A stretch of DNA of 64,000 nt from an uncultured Bacteroidales bacterium (GCA_949291555.1 CASEWE010000003.1:62001-126000); one strand, 5' to 3'. Shown: positions 9,571 to 18,834, counted from the stretch's first letter. Notes: a model not told the origin generated them from the letters alone. Numbers and translations: made by a program.

Positions 9571-10596
9571 TCAACCTTTGTTATACTGCTTCTTCAAAGC
9601 ATCGCCCTTTTCCAGATCCTTGCGCAAAAGGACCTTGTTCCAAAAAGCTTTCAGAAAACCGCAACCATACCCGTTCAACTGGATGAAACCCGTCAGGATG
9701 GAAAGCAGGGCTATCTTCAAGGAACGGTTTTTCACCAACGAGGCCGTGAACAGCAGCAGCACGTAAAGCAATGGCAGCAGCAGCCAGAACGGGCTGTGGA
9801 TCACGGCCAGAACCACCACGGCCGCCTCGCCCAGGACGAACAAGGCCGGCAAGGCATGCACCGCTTTCAACGAGGCGGGATGCAAGCGGTAAAGGAATAT
9901 CCGCGCCTGCCCGAAATTGTACACCTGCCGGAAAAACTTCTTCAGGTTCACCCTCCGCTTATGGTAGACCGAAACCTCGGGGTACAAGCGCGTGGTGAAA
10001 CCCGCTTCGGCTATCCGGATGCTCAGGTCTATGTCTTCGCCGAACATGTCGGCAAAACCGCCCACCTTTTCGTACACTTGGCGGGAAAACCCCATATTGA
10101 ACGACCGGGGGTGGAATTTTTCCATCCGCACTTTCCCGCTGCCCCGGATCCCTCCAGTGGTCAGGAAAGATGTCATGGCAAAATTCACAGCCTTCTGCAT
10201 GGGCGTGAACGTGGGCAAAGCCCGATCCGGCCCGCCGAAGCAATCGGCCGGCTCCGCAGCCATGCACCGGTTCAACGAGGCCATGTAATCCGGAGGCAGG
10301 ATGCAATCCGAGTCGAAAAACAGGAAATAATCGCCCGTAGCCCTTTCCATTCCATAGTTCCGGGTATGGCTCCTCCCGGTATTGGGCTTGGCGTAGTAGG
10401 CCACGTCCATGCAGGAGGCGTAACGTTCCACGACTTGGCGGCAAGGGAGCGAGGAACCGTCTTCCACCACAACAAGCTCGAAGTTCTTCGCTTCCTGGAC
10501 CGAAAGGCTTTCCACGAGTTCGGCCATCTCGTCGGGCCGGTTGAATACCGGAACGATGATCGAGTATTTCATTTCCTTGCGCGCGATTTTTCCCAT
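9571..10596 (-). CDS. GT2 family glycosyltransferase with C-terminal membrane helices
   Basis: It has 341 residues. The N-terminal GT-A fold opens with YSIIVPVFNRPDEM and carries the nucleotide-sugar DxD motif FDSDCIL (Asp95, Asp97) and the acceptor-side FGEDIDLSIR (Glu187, Asp188). A hydrophobic C-terminal region (about 245-310) contains two or three membrane helices, so it probably works at the cytoplasmic face of the inner membrane on a lipid-linked acceptor. It lies 8 bases behind the YfhO-type gene and is surely co-transcribed with it. ATG 10572 (MKYSII) is an alternative start. The sugar and acceptor are unknown; surface glycan assembly is inference. Confidence 0.88.
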   Translation of the reverse strand: MGKIARKEMKYSIIVPVFNRPDEMAELVESLSVQEAKNFELVVVEDGSSLPCRQVVERYASCMDVAYYAKPNTGRSHTRNYGMERATGDYFLFFDSDCILPPDYMASLNRCMAAEPADCFGGPDRALPTFTPMQKAVNFAMTSFLTTGGIRGSGKVRMEKFHPRSFNMGFSRQVYEKVGGFADMFGEDIDLSIRIAEAGFTTRLYPEVSVYHKRRVNLKKFFRQVYNFGQARIFLYRLHPASLKAVHALPALFVLGEAAVVVLAVIHSPFWLLLPLLYVLLLFTASLVKNRSLKIALLSILTGFIQLNGYGCGFLKAFWNKVLLRKDLEKGDALKKQYNKG

Positions 10597-10604
10597 ATCC
10601 GTTC

Positions 10605-13070
10605 CTATGCCGCCTTCGAGGAGGCGCCTTGCGTCCCCTCCTCGGCCTTTTTTCCGCCTTTCCAGGCACGGAAGCCTATCAAGGCAAGCAAGGCCAAGAT
10701 AACCAAGATGTTCACGATCGAGCCGATATTGGCAATCGTGCCGCTGGCGGCCTTGACCGGATTGCGGCAGACAAGTTCCACCTCGTGCGTCCCGGCCGGA
10801 GCCGTCAATGCGCGCAAAACATAATTCACCCGGTACAACGGGACTTCGTTCCCGTCGACATACGCTTTCCAGATCTTATGGTAGACCTCCGAAAACACCA
10901 ACGGGCGGGCAGAGGATGCCGTATATTCGTATTTAAGGTAATTGGGCCGGTAAAGCGCCAAACGCACCTGGCTGGCCGAATCCAAAGCCGGGTAGACCGC
11001 TTGCGGCGAACCCACTTTCCCTTCCCATTCCCGATCGATGACCGCTGTCCGGGACGGCTCGAAATCGTAAAGGGCCCGAATTTCCTCGTCCGGGCTTCCT
11101 ACCCAGCGGACACTGTCCACGAACCAAGCATTGCCCAAAGCCGACACATTCCGCTGCACCTCGGGAGTCCCGTCCGCCCCAGGAACAATGAAATATTTGG
11201 TATTAAGCATATTGAGAACCTTCACATTGATTCCTTGCGAAAAATGGAAGTCGATGATGTCCTGGTAACGGCGCAGCTTCATGGGACTGTACCCGCCGAT
11301 GGATTTATGGAAATGGGAGGTGCTGGCATCATTGAAGGTGTTCACGCAGGCATTGAACACGCGGAAATCCGGATCGGGATCCGACAGGATCAACCGGTCG
11401 GCTTCCGTAGGCAAGACGGTGCGTACCGCCCGGGTCGGATGGAAATTCTGCTCGCCCACGTAATGGCGGTCCACGATCCACAAATCCAGGACCACCGCCA
11501 CGGCCAAGACAGCGGTCAAGGCTTTGGCCTGGAGCTTTCCTTTCATATAGGCCCATATCGCCAAAGCGGCCAAAGCAATGAACAGAAGCGCATGAAGGGC
11601 ATTGGATACCAAAAGGCTCGCCCGGTCCGCTTGCAGGGTATCGATCAGCATCTGCGGGAAACGGGCATCGGTTTCCGCGCTGAAATCGAACAGGCTTTTC
11701 CCGAACAAAGCAAAAAACAAAGCCAGCCCGCCGCTTATGCCGCAAGCATAGAAGAAATCCTTCTTATGGGCTTCTTTCCCGCCCGAACCGGAAAGCAAGG
11801 CCTTGACCGCCAATGCAGCCAGGACCGCCATCGACAATTCGGCAATAACCAAGGCCATGGAAGGGGTTCGGAAACGATTGTACAAAGGCAGATGATAAAA
11901 AAGGAAATCGTTGAGCCACGGCAGGTGGCGGCCCCAGGACAAAAGGAAAGAAATCACCGTAGCGGCCAGCAGCCACCATTTTTCAGGCCCTTTGACCACA
12001 AAAATGCCCAATATGAAGAGGAAGCAGATAATGGCTCCCATGTGGACAGGACCGGATGTGAACGGCTGGTCGCCCCAGTACAAGGGCGCATTCTCGGCAA
12101 AAGCGGTCTGCCCGCTGCTGCGCAACAACTGGTAGGTCTCCGAATTTTCCGAAAGCCGGTAGTGGCTGCTTCCCCCGTAAAGTCCCGGGACAAGGGCCGT
12201 GAAGCTTTCCCCTATCCCGTAACTCCATTGGAAAGCATAATCGATTTCCAAGCCGGTTCCTTCTTTCTCCCCTTGCAAATTCTCCTTCAAGACCGCTCCG
12301 CCCCGCATGGTATCTTTGCTGTAGTCGTAGGTAACCAGCCATTCTCCCAAGGAAGGCAAAAGCGAAATCAAGGCCATGGCCAAAGACAAGGCCCCGCCCG
12401 TCCAGAACCGGCGCATGGCCTTTTCCCGGCAAGCCTGCACGGCGTGGGCCACAGCCAGGAAAACCAGCATGATCAGCAAATAATAGGTTATCTGCTGGTG
12501 CGAAAACATGATATGCATCCCCGTGAAGAGCAATACGAGGAGGGAACCCCAGAGGTATTTTCCCCGGAAGTTCAGGATAACCCCCGCCAAGACCGGAGCC
12601 ATCGAAGCCATGGCCCAGCACTTGTTGGCATGGCCGGCATCGATGATAACCACGTTGTATGTAGACAAGGCATAGGCCGCCGCCCCCATCAACGCTATCC
12701 AAGGCGAACATCGCAGCACGCAAAGAAGGATGTACACCCCTATCATGTAAAAGAACAGCGCCCCTGCCGTGGTCATCGGCATCCAGCCTGTCACGATCCT
12801 CGGCAGGAAGCCCTTATAGAAATTATAGCCTTCACCTCCCATGGTCGGCATGCCGCCGAAAGCCACGTTGGTCCAGTCCGTCCCCTCTCCCGTCTCTTCT
12901 ATGCTCCGGGCATTTTCCGCTTGCTGGCCTCCCCAGCTGTACACGTCTCCCTGCCCCATGCTCTTCCCTCCGAAGACCACAGGCCCGAAATAAACCAAGC
13001 TCAGCAACGCGAATATCAATACCGCGCCCGCATGGGGCAGAATCTTGTTCCAAGGCAACTGCTTGTTCAT
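10605..13070 (-). CDS. YfhO family multi-pass membrane protein
   Basis: It has 821 residues from ATG 13070 (MNKQLPWNK); the frame also reads further upstream, but that part overlaps the promoter. About a dozen or more hydrophobic helices fill residues 14-540 and one closes the protein (about 785-805). A large extracytoplasmic domain lies between (about 560-780). The pattern, including the early MGQGDVYSWGGQQAENAR segment, matches the YfhO family, thought to be related to GT-C lipid-linked-sugar transferases. In Firmicutes, members take part in glycosylating cell-surface polymers; in Bacteroidota the role is unproven. Pairing with a membrane GT2 supports a glycan function. Confidence 0.85.
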   Translation of the reverse strand: MNKQLPWNKILPHAGAVLIFALLSLVYFGPVVFGGKSMGQGDVYSWGGQQAENARSIEETGEGTDWTNVAFGGMPTMGGEGYNFYKGFLPRIVTGWMPMTTAGALFFYMIGVYILLCVLRCSPWIALMGAAAYALSTYNVVIIDAGHANKCWAMASMAPVLAGVILNFRGKYLWGSLLVLLFTGMHIMFSHQQITYYLLIMLVFLAVAHAVQACREKAMRRFWTGGALSLAMALISLLPSLGEWLVTYDYSKDTMRGGAVLKENLQGEKEGTGLEIDYAFQWSYGIGESFTALVPGLYGGSSHYRLSENSETYQLLRSSGQTAFAENAPLYWGDQPFTSGPVHMGAIICFLFILGIFVVKGPEKWWLLAATVISFLLSWGRHLPWLNDFLFYHLPLYNRFRTPSMALVIAELSMAVLAALAVKALLSGSGGKEAHKKDFFYACGISGGLALFFALFGKSLFDFSAETDARFPQMLIDTLQADRASLLVSNALHALLFIALAALAIWAYMKGKLQAKALTAVLAVAVVLDLWIVDRHYVGEQNFHPTRAVRTVLPTEADRLILSDPDPDFRVFNACVNTFNDASTSHFHKSIGGYSPMKLRRYQDIIDFHFSQGINVKVLNMLNTKYFIVPGADGTPEVQRNVSALGNAWFVDSVRWVGSPDEEIRALYDFEPSRTAVIDREWEGKVGSPQAVYPALDSASQVRLALYRPNYLKYEYTASSARPLVFSEVYHKIWKAYVDGNEVPLYRVNYVLRALTAPAGTHEVELVCRNPVKAASGTIANIGSIVNILVILALLALIGFRAWKGGKKAEEGTQGASSKAA

Positions 13071-13148
13071 GTCTTGTGCTTTTGTCGTTATGAAAATCCG
13101 AAAAACGGGATTCTTTCCCCGGACTCTCCCCTCAAAACCGAAAAGAGG

Positions 13149-13156
13149 CAAAAATA
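13149..13156 (-). promoter_or_regulatory. -7 box for the YfhO/GT2 pair
   Basis: On the minus strand this reads TATTTTTG, matching TAnnTTTG, about 80 bases before the start codon. It lies back to back with the tRNA-Gln promoter. A -33 element is not clear. Confidence 0.45.
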
Positions 13157-13176
13157 CGCCAAAATCCTTTACGACC

Positions 13177-13207
13177 TTGCATATCTTAAAAAATCGGCAT
13201 ACCTTTG
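13177..13207 (+). promoter_or_regulatory. Promoter of tRNA-Gln
   Basis: TTG at 13177-13179, 20 bases, then TACCTTTG at 13200-13207. The tRNA starts 15 bases further on, as expected for a stable-RNA promoter. Confidence 0.7.
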
Positions 13208-13221
13208 CGCCTTGTTCCGAT

Positions 13222-13292
13222 TGGCCAATGGTGTAACGGTAACACTACAGATTTTGGTTCTGTCATTCTGGGTTCGAATCCCGGTTGGCCAA
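13222..13292 (+). tRNA. tRNA-Gln (anticodon TTG)
   Basis: Cloverleaf of 71 bases. The acceptor stem TGGCCAA pairs with TTGGCCA. The anticodon stem ACAGA/TCTGT encloses the loop TTTTGGT with anticodon TTG, and the T loop is GGTTCGAATCC. CCA is not encoded. The gene stands alone with its own promoter. Confidence 0.96.
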
Positions 13293-13497
13293 CTTTCTTT
13301 CTTCCTGTTTTCCCGCTTTCGTTTTGTTTTTTCAATGTCCGGGCGAGGCCCGGCGCAAAGCGGCTTTCCGCTTGGGGAGACCTGCTGATGCCTGCCGGAT
13401 GCCAGGTTGCCGCGCAGGAATCCCGCGCCCTGTGCTTCTTCCAAGGAAACCGGCTCAAGGCTCGCCCTTTGCCTTTGCCGCTTCCGCCGCCCTTTCC

Positions 13498-13968
13498 CTA
13501 TTTCCCCATTCCCAAATAATAAGGTATATCCAGCTCGTCTTTCACAATGAACGCGTAAGGATAATCCAGCCGGATCTCCCGGAGGAAAAACTCCGCATTC
13601 ATCCGTTCCAGGAAATTCCCGACCTTCACCTTGAAATAAGGCTCTTCGAATGTCAGATATACCTTGGTGCCCGGATACAGCATCTCGAAATCGGCCTTTG
13701 CCTGCATCGCGGCATTCTTGGAATGGTTCCCGCTTTGGGAAAAAATCAGGATCCGGAATCCCATGTCCGGGTTTTTAAGCCGCGAAACGAATTTCCGGTA
13801 CAACAACGAATCGACACTCGCCGGCCGGACGATCCGGGATACCGGATCCGGCATCGACATGGCCGGCCCGGCTATTTCCCGGGGAAGGCCTTGCGCGCGA
13901 AGAGCGACCCGGCCCAAGGATAAAAGCAGAAACGACAACAAGCCGACTTTCAAGATCCAAATCTTCAT
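13498..13968 (-). CDS. Small exported SPOR-domain-like protein
   Basis: It has 156 residues from ATG 13968 (MKIWILKVGLLSF). An N-terminal hydrophobic segment to about residue 28 (ending ALRAQ) is a signal peptide. The C-terminal part, from GFRILIFSQSG to YAFIVKDELD, has the SPOR-like pattern: a beta strand, a helix with GNHSKNAAMQAKADFE, then YFKVKVGNF and AEFFLREI. SPOR domains bind denuded peptidoglycan glycan. It sits 224 bases behind the M16 genes on the same strand, and transcriptional linkage is uncertain. No close functional assignment is possible. Confidence 0.7.
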   Translation of the reverse strand: MKIWILKVGLLSFLLLSLGRVALRAQGLPREIAGPAMSMPDPVSRIVRPASVDSLLYRKFVSRLKNPDMGFRILIFSQSGNHSKNAAMQAKADFEMLYPGTKVYLTFEEPYFKVKVGNFLERMNAEFFLREIRLDYPYAFIVKDELDIPYYLGMGK

Positions 13969-14192
13969 CACATTGGTTTTATAGTAAAACATCCCTGTTT
14001 CATCGCTTCCGGTTCCCGGGCATTCCCGAATTTCCCTCTTGCCGAGCCTCTTCCATTCCCCTTGCCGGCTTTCCGGAACCCGCCCGCAAAAGGCTTCCCG
14101 GGGATTCCCTTTTTCCTCCCTCCTTTTTCCCCTGCTTTCCTCTCCGCTTGTCCTGTCCTTCCTCCAAGCCTTTTTTCCCCGCGGCAACAGCA

Positions 14193-15470
14193 TCAAAGCA
14201 GGCCTTCGGCTCCCGCCACTACCGTCCTGAGCTTGCCGGGATCGAGGAATTTCCGGGCATACTCCCGGATTTCGGCAGGCGTGATGGAAAAAAGGACCTC
14301 TTCCTGGCTCCGGTAAAATTCCGGCCCGACCCCCATCAGCAAGAAAAGCTTCATCCGCTCGGCCACATCGAAAGTACCGTCCAGTTCCTGCAAGAAATCG
14401 CCCATGAAAGCACTGCGCACCAATTCCAGCTCGTCAGGACCGATTTCTTTCCGCTGCAAGTCCTCGATTTCCTTCTCGATCTCGTCGAGCACCTTTCCCG
14501 CGCAATCGGCTTTCACTTCCGAACTGATAGCCCATACCGGCATGAAGCGCATGGGAACCACATAGGAGGATATGCCATAGGTATAGCCTTTGTCTTCCCG
14601 TATGTTGCGCATGAGACGGGAGCCGAAATACCCGCCCAGGACATAGTCCACCACCCGGAACGGCGCAAAATCCGGGCTTTGAAACGGGAAAAGCGGCATT
14701 CCTGTCATGATCGCCGCCTGCAAAGCCCCCGGGAAAGGCACCTCGCGCCTATGTTCTTCCGGAAGCGTCACGACCATGCCCTTCCCGGCCTCCAGTCCCG
14801 CTTTCCGCCCGCGCCAGTCATCTCCGCCGAAAAGCCGGTTGACAGCCTCCAAATGAGCCTCCGTGAACGAACCTGCCAGCACGATGCAGCAATTGTCCGC
14901 CCGGTAATATTCCCGGAAAAAAGCCAAGAGATCCTCCCGTTCCAAAGCCGAAAAATCCTTCTCTTCCGCCACGATGCCGTAAGGATGCGACTTCCCGAAA
15001 ATCCACGGGTAAAATTCCCGGCGAGCCAGGTTCGAGACCCGCTGCAGTTCCACCTGGAACTTCCGATGCTGCTTGCGCAAGTACGTTTCCACTTCCTGCT
15101 GCGGAAAGACCGACCGTTTCAGCGCTTCCTCGCACAAAGGCAACACGTTGTCGAAATACCGGCTCAACGAATAGAACGACAAGCAAGCCTGGTCGCGATC
15201 CGAATACCGCTCCATGTAAGCCCCGTAGAAATCCAATTCGTTCGAAAGGGCCTCTGCCGGGTAGTTTTCCGTCCCGCTTCCCACCAAGGAACAGCAAGCC
15301 CCTGCCTGGAGCGGCTTTTGCTGGAAATAGCTGCCCGCATCGAAAACAAATTCCAAGCGGACCAGATCCAACGCCGCATCGGGAAAAGCATACAAATCTA
15401 TCCCGTTGTCGAGCCTTTCGGTACGAGGATAAAGCCGTGCGTAATCGAATTTCATCTTTCCCATCGGCAT
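14193..15470 (-). CDS. M16 peptidase-like protein lacking the zinc motif (inactive subunit)
   Basis: About 425 residues. It follows the active M16 gene by 4 bases; ATG 15470, 15464 or 15455 are all possible starts. The region where HxxEH should stand reads AGACCSLVGSGTEN, so the catalytic zinc site is absent. The C-terminal half keeps the family's substrate-binding RNIREDKGYTYGISSYV segment. In M16B enzymes such as mitochondrial processing peptidase, one subunit carries zinc and its partner is catalytically dead but binds substrate. The neighbouring pair here fits that arrangement. No signal peptide is seen, so it is probably cytoplasmic. Confidence 0.88.
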   Translation of the reverse strand: MPMGKMKFDYARLYPRTERLDNGIDLYAFPDAALDLVRLEFVFDAGSYFQQKPLQAGACCSLVGSGTENYPAEALSNELDFYGAYMERYSDRDQACLSFYSLSRYFDNVLPLCEEALKRSVFPQQEVETYLRKQHRKFQVELQRVSNLARREFYPWIFGKSHPYGIVAEEKDFSALEREDLLAFFREYYRADNCCIVLAGSFTEAHLEAVNRLFGGDDWRGRKAGLEAGKGMVVTLPEEHRREVPFPGALQAAIMTGMPLFPFQSPDFAPFRVVDYVLGGYFGSRLMRNIREDKGYTYGISSYVVPMRFMPVWAISSEVKADCAGKVLDEIEKEIEDLQRKEIGPDELELVRSAFMGDFLQELDGTFDVAERMKLFLLMGVGPEFYRSQEEVLFSITPAEIREYARKFLDPGKLRTVVAGAEGLL

Positions 15471-15474
15471 GTTT

Positions 15475-16716
15475 TCATTTGATAGCCCTGTAATACAGCG
15501 TGCTGCTGTTTTCCTTGCGCAAGAACCGGCGCGCCTGGGCAAGCATGCCCGCCGCATCGACAGCCCGGTAACGGGCAACCTCTCCCGAAAGCGCGGAAGC
15601 CGCCCCCATCAATTCGAAATAACCGATGTTCATGGCCTTGTCCAACGCCTTCATATTGGAAAACACCAAAGAAGTCTCCAATTTGTTCTTGACCTTCTGC
15701 AATTCCCTTTCCGTCACCATTTCCTCGCAGATGCAGGCAATTTCGGCATCGACCGCTTCCTCGGCTGCAGCAAAATCCACCCCGTCTTCCAGCATCCCCG
15801 AAATCAAGAAAAGGCCGGGCTCGATATCGCCCGAGACATAGGCGTTCAAACTGCTGAAAAGCTTCTTCCCTTTCACCAAGCGCGTATGAAAGCGGGACGA
15901 ATCCCCGCTGGAGAGTATGTCCGAAAGCAAATCGAACACGTAAAACCCGGGACTCATCCGAGGGCCCATGTGGTAGGCCCGGTAAAAAGCATCGGCCGGG
16001 ACCTTCCTTTCCACCTGTTCCCGCCGCTGCGCGTCCTGTTCCGGTTCCTGCGGCAAGCTACGGCAAGGCCGCCTGCCGCTTTCCACCGGCCCGAACCACT
16101 TGCGGGCCATGTCGAAGATTTCCTCGGAAGCCACAGGCCCGGCAACGCTCAGGATCGCATTCCCCGGCATGTAATACGCATCGTAAAAAGCCCTCGCCTC
16201 TTCCAAGGTAACCGCTTCGATCTGTCCGGTATCTTTCCCGATCGTGGACCAGGCATAAGGATGTTTCTTGTAGGAAAGAGGGCGTATCAGCAAATCCGTA
16301 TCCCCGTAAGGGCGGTTCAGGCACCTTTCCTTGAATTCTTCCACCACGACCCCTTTCTGCACATCGAGCTTTTTCTGGCTGATGACCAAGTTGCGCATCC
16401 GGTCGCTCTCCACGAAAAACGCCGTTTCCAAGGCCTCTTTGGACAACGAAATGTAATAATTGGTAAAGTCGTTGTTGGTGAAGGCATTGTTCGAAGCCCC
16501 TACTCGATCCAAGGCCGCATCGTAATCCGGCACATGCTTGGAACCGCTGAACATCAGGTGTTCGAACAAATGGGCGAGACCTGTCCTCTCGGGAGACTCG
16601 TCTTTCGACCCCACATCGTAAATCAAATTGAAAGCCACCAACGAAGTGTTCCTGTCGGTATGGACCAGCACCCTCAACCCGTTTTCCAAGGTCAGGCTTT
16701 CGTAATCTATTCGCAT
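15475..16716 (-). CDS. M16 family zinc peptidase (catalytic subunit)
   Basis: It has 413 residues from ATG 16716 (MRIDYESLTLENGL). The inverted zinc motif HLFEH (His49, Glu52, His53) is intact, with the third-ligand glutamate in VVVEEFKER (about 126-127). The rest shows the two-domain M16B shape (insulinase/processing-peptidase family), with SSRFHTRLVKGKKLFSSLNAYVSG in the second half. It likely cleaves peptides or damaged protein fragments in the cytoplasm together with the downstream inactive partner. The start codon overlaps the last 10 bases of purD, so translation is probably coupled. Confidence 0.92.
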   Translation of the reverse strand: MRIDYESLTLENGLRVLVHTDRNTSLVAFNLIYDVGSKDESPERTGLAHLFEHLMFSGSKHVPDYDAALDRVGASNNAFTNNDFTNYYISLSKEALETAFFVESDRMRNLVISQKKLDVQKGVVVEEFKERCLNRPYGDTDLLIRPLSYKKHPYAWSTIGKDTGQIEAVTLEEARAFYDAYYMPGNAILSVAGPVASEEIFDMARKWFGPVESGRRPCRSLPQEPEQDAQRREQVERKVPADAFYRAYHMGPRMSPGFYVFDLLSDILSSGDSSRFHTRLVKGKKLFSSLNAYVSGDIEPGLFLISGMLEDGVDFAAAEEAVDAEIACICEEMVTERELQKVKNKLETSLVFSNMKALDKAMNIGYFELMGAASALSGEVARYRAVDAAGMLAQARRFLRKENSSTLYYRAIK

Positions 16717-17999
16717 ACGCCCTTTCCTAATAAATCCTTCCCTATGTCCTTGCGGAAGCGCATGCCCTCGAAGGCCACTTGCGCTACCCGGGCATAAGCG
16801 CGGGCGCAAGCCGACTCCAAATCCTCCCCGAGAGCGGTAACCGCCATGACCCGGCCTCCGGCCGTCAGAACGCGCCCTTCCGCGTCCAAGGCCGTGCCGG
16901 CATGGAACAACAGGCTTCCATCCTCCCCGCTGCCGGTCTCGACCGGGAACCCTTTCTTGTACGAACCGGGATAGCCTCCCGATACCAGCATCACGCTCGC
17001 GGCGGTCAGCGGGCTTATGGAAAGCTTTTCTTCATGAAGCCTGCCCGCGTGCACAGCCTGGAAAAGTTCCACCAAATCGCTCTCGATACGCGGAAAGACC
17101 GATTCGGTCTCCGGATCGCCCATCCTGACATTGTATTCTATGACATAGGGGTCGCCTTTCACGTTCATCAAACCGACGAAAAGGAAGCCCGTGTAAGGGA
17201 TTCTTTCCGCCTGCAGCCGGGCAAGGGTCGGCTTGACAATCCTTTCTTCCACCTTGTCCATGAATTCCCCGCGGGCAAAAGGCACCGGGGAAACCGAACC
17301 CATCCCGCCGGTATTCGGGCCGGTATCGCCTTCCCCCGCCTTCTTGTAATCCTTTGCTTCGGGCAAGATCAAATAGCTCTTGCCATCGGTAAGCACGAAG
17401 ACGGAAAGCTCTATCCCTTCCAAGTACTCCTCTATGACCACCCGGGAAGAGGCCGGCCCGAACTTCCCTTCCAGCATCGCTTCCAAGGAAGCGCAAGCCT
17501 GCGCGTAACCAGGCTCTATCAAGACGCCCTTTCCCGCCGCCAGCCCGTCGGCCTTCAACACATAGGGAGGCTTGAGCCCTTTCAGGAAAGCCTTGGCCTG
17601 CCCGATCTGCTCTTTCCCGAAAACCGCATACGCCGCCGTCGGAATCCCCGCCCTCTCCATGAAAGCCTTTGCATATTCCTTGCTGCCTTCCAAACGGGCA
17701 CCCTGCCGGCACGGGCCTATGATCGCCAAGTCCCGGAAATTCGGATCGGCCAGGAAATAGTCATGGATGCCCGCCACCAACGGATCCTCCGGCCCTACCA
17801 CGAGCATCCCGATGCCTTTCTCCAAGACGAACTCTTTCACTTGGGCAAAATTCATCGGGTCGACATCCGCATTCTCGGCCCATTGGACCGTTCCCGCATT
17901 CCCCGGCGCCACATACACCTTTTCGGCATGCACGCTTTGCGACAATTTCCACGACAAGGCCGACTCCCTGCCGCCTGAACCCAGAACCAATATCTTCAT
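16707..17999 (-). CDS. purD: Phosphoribosylamine-glycine ligase
   Basis: Second step of de novo purine synthesis: ATP-dependent joining of glycine to phosphoribosylamine. It has 430 residues from ATG 17999 (MKILVLGSGGRE), normal length. An N-terminal Rossmann-like domain is followed by an ATP-grasp core with VLKADGLAAGKGV, the signature GDTGPNTGGMGSVSP and the metal-binding YNVRMGDPETE. The C-terminal rudiment-hybrid motif is also present. The promoter lies about 95 bases upstream. Its stop overlaps the start of the M16 peptidase gene (sequence ATGCGAATAG shared), an unusual operon partner. Confidence 0.97.
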   Translation of the reverse strand: MKILVLGSGGRESALSWKLSQSVHAEKVYVAPGNAGTVQWAENADVDPMNFAQVKEFVLEKGIGMLVVGPEDPLVAGIHDYFLADPNFRDLAIIGPCRQGARLEGSKEYAKAFMERAGIPTAAYAVFGKEQIGQAKAFLKGLKPPYVLKADGLAAGKGVLIEPGYAQACASLEAMLEGKFGPASSRVVIEEYLEGIELSVFVLTDGKSYLILPEAKDYKKAGEGDTGPNTGGMGSVSPVPFARGEFMDKVEERIVKPTLARLQAERIPYTGFLFVGLMNVKGDPYVIEYNVRMGDPETESVFPRIESDLVELFQAVHAGRLHEEKLSISPLTAASVMLVSGGYPGSYKKGFPVETGSGEDGSLLFHAGTALDAEGRVLTAGGRVMAVTALGEDLESACARAYARVAQVAFEGMRFRKDIGKDLLGKGVCE

Positions 18000-18092
18000 G
18001 AATTTCCTCCTTTTCCCGGCGCTTTTCCGCCTTTCCCGGCACCTTTCCGATCCCCTTTTCCCCCTTCGCCCTGCCGTACCGCGCATAAGATG

Positions 18093-18100
18093 CAAAGGTA
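18093..18100 (-). promoter_or_regulatory. -7 box of purD
   Basis: On the minus strand this reads TACCTTTG, an exact -7 match, about 95 bases before the purD ATG. It lies between the divergent lipoprotein promoter and purD. Confidence 0.6.
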
Positions 18101-18108
18101 ATGAATTA

Positions 18109-18139
18109 TTGCTTTTCTCTGCCTTTAAGCCTATCTTTG
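18109..18139 (+). promoter_or_regulatory. Promoter of the 18159 lipoprotein gene
   Basis: TTG at 18109-18111, 20 bases, then TATCTTTG at 18132-18139. The start codon follows only 20 bases later, leaving a very short leader. Confidence 0.65.
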
Positions 18140-18158
18140 CAAATCCAAACGTTTTCCA

Positions 18159-18713
18159 ATGAAAAAGACCATTTCGCGCATCGCCTCCCCGGTGGCCGCC
18201 GCCTTGGTGTCGGCTGTCCTGCTGCTGGTTCCGAGTTGCAAATCCGAACCCGAACCGCTTACCCTCTTCGGCGAATGGCAGGAAAAGGGCTTCCCCGCTT
18301 ACGACACGCTCGCTTCCTCCTCCCAAAGCCGGCTCGTTCTGGAATGCGCCAGCCAAGTCCATGCCCCTCAAGGGCAAAACGCCATCAAGGAAGGGGATTT
18401 CTCCCTTTTCATAAAATCCGTCCATCTTCCCTCCTACAGCTCTCCGGAAAAATACACGTACACGGAATACGTGAAAGGCACCTACCGCTTAGATGAAACC
18501 GAAAAATCCCTTGCTTTCGACGGGATATATTACACCGACTCGCTCTTCCAGACCGTAGCCACGGACAGCAACACGCGATTCAGTTTCGGCAACTACCAGC
18601 GCAATACTTTCTACCAGATCAACGACCTCACCCTCACGCTGGGCCTTTCCGATTCCATTCCCACCGACATCAACACCTTTTACCCCGTGGAACTCCGCTC
18701 CAACTGCTATTGA
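18159..18713 (+). CDS. Hypothetical lipoprotein
   Basis: It has 184 residues. A signal peptide with lipobox LLLVPSC (Cys about 27) marks a lipoprotein. The mature part begins KSEPEPLTLFGEWQEKG, followed by a probable small beta-barrel or lipocalin-like fold: EYVKGTYRLDETEKSLAFDG and a repeated pattern of short strands. No family was recognised with confidence. It is transcribed alone, divergently from purD and convergent with gyrB. Confidence 0.75.
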   Translation: MKKTISRIASPVAAALVSAVLLLVPSCKSEPEPLTLFGEWQEKGFPAYDTLASSSQSRLVLECASQVHAPQGQNAIKEGDFSLFIKSVHLPSYSSPEKYTYTEYVKGTYRLDETEKSLAFDGIYYTDSLFQTVATDSNTRFSFGNYQRNTFYQINDLTLTLGLSDSIPTDINTFYPVELRSNCY

Positions 18714-18834
18714 GCAGCCCTTCCCTTGCTTCCGGAGCCCGGTTTCCGCCTCTTTCCGCGAACCGCCGGCCTGAACACCGCGGAACTTCGAACAGTTTCC
18801 CTTTTCCTCAAAAACAAGGCGACCCTATAAAATT

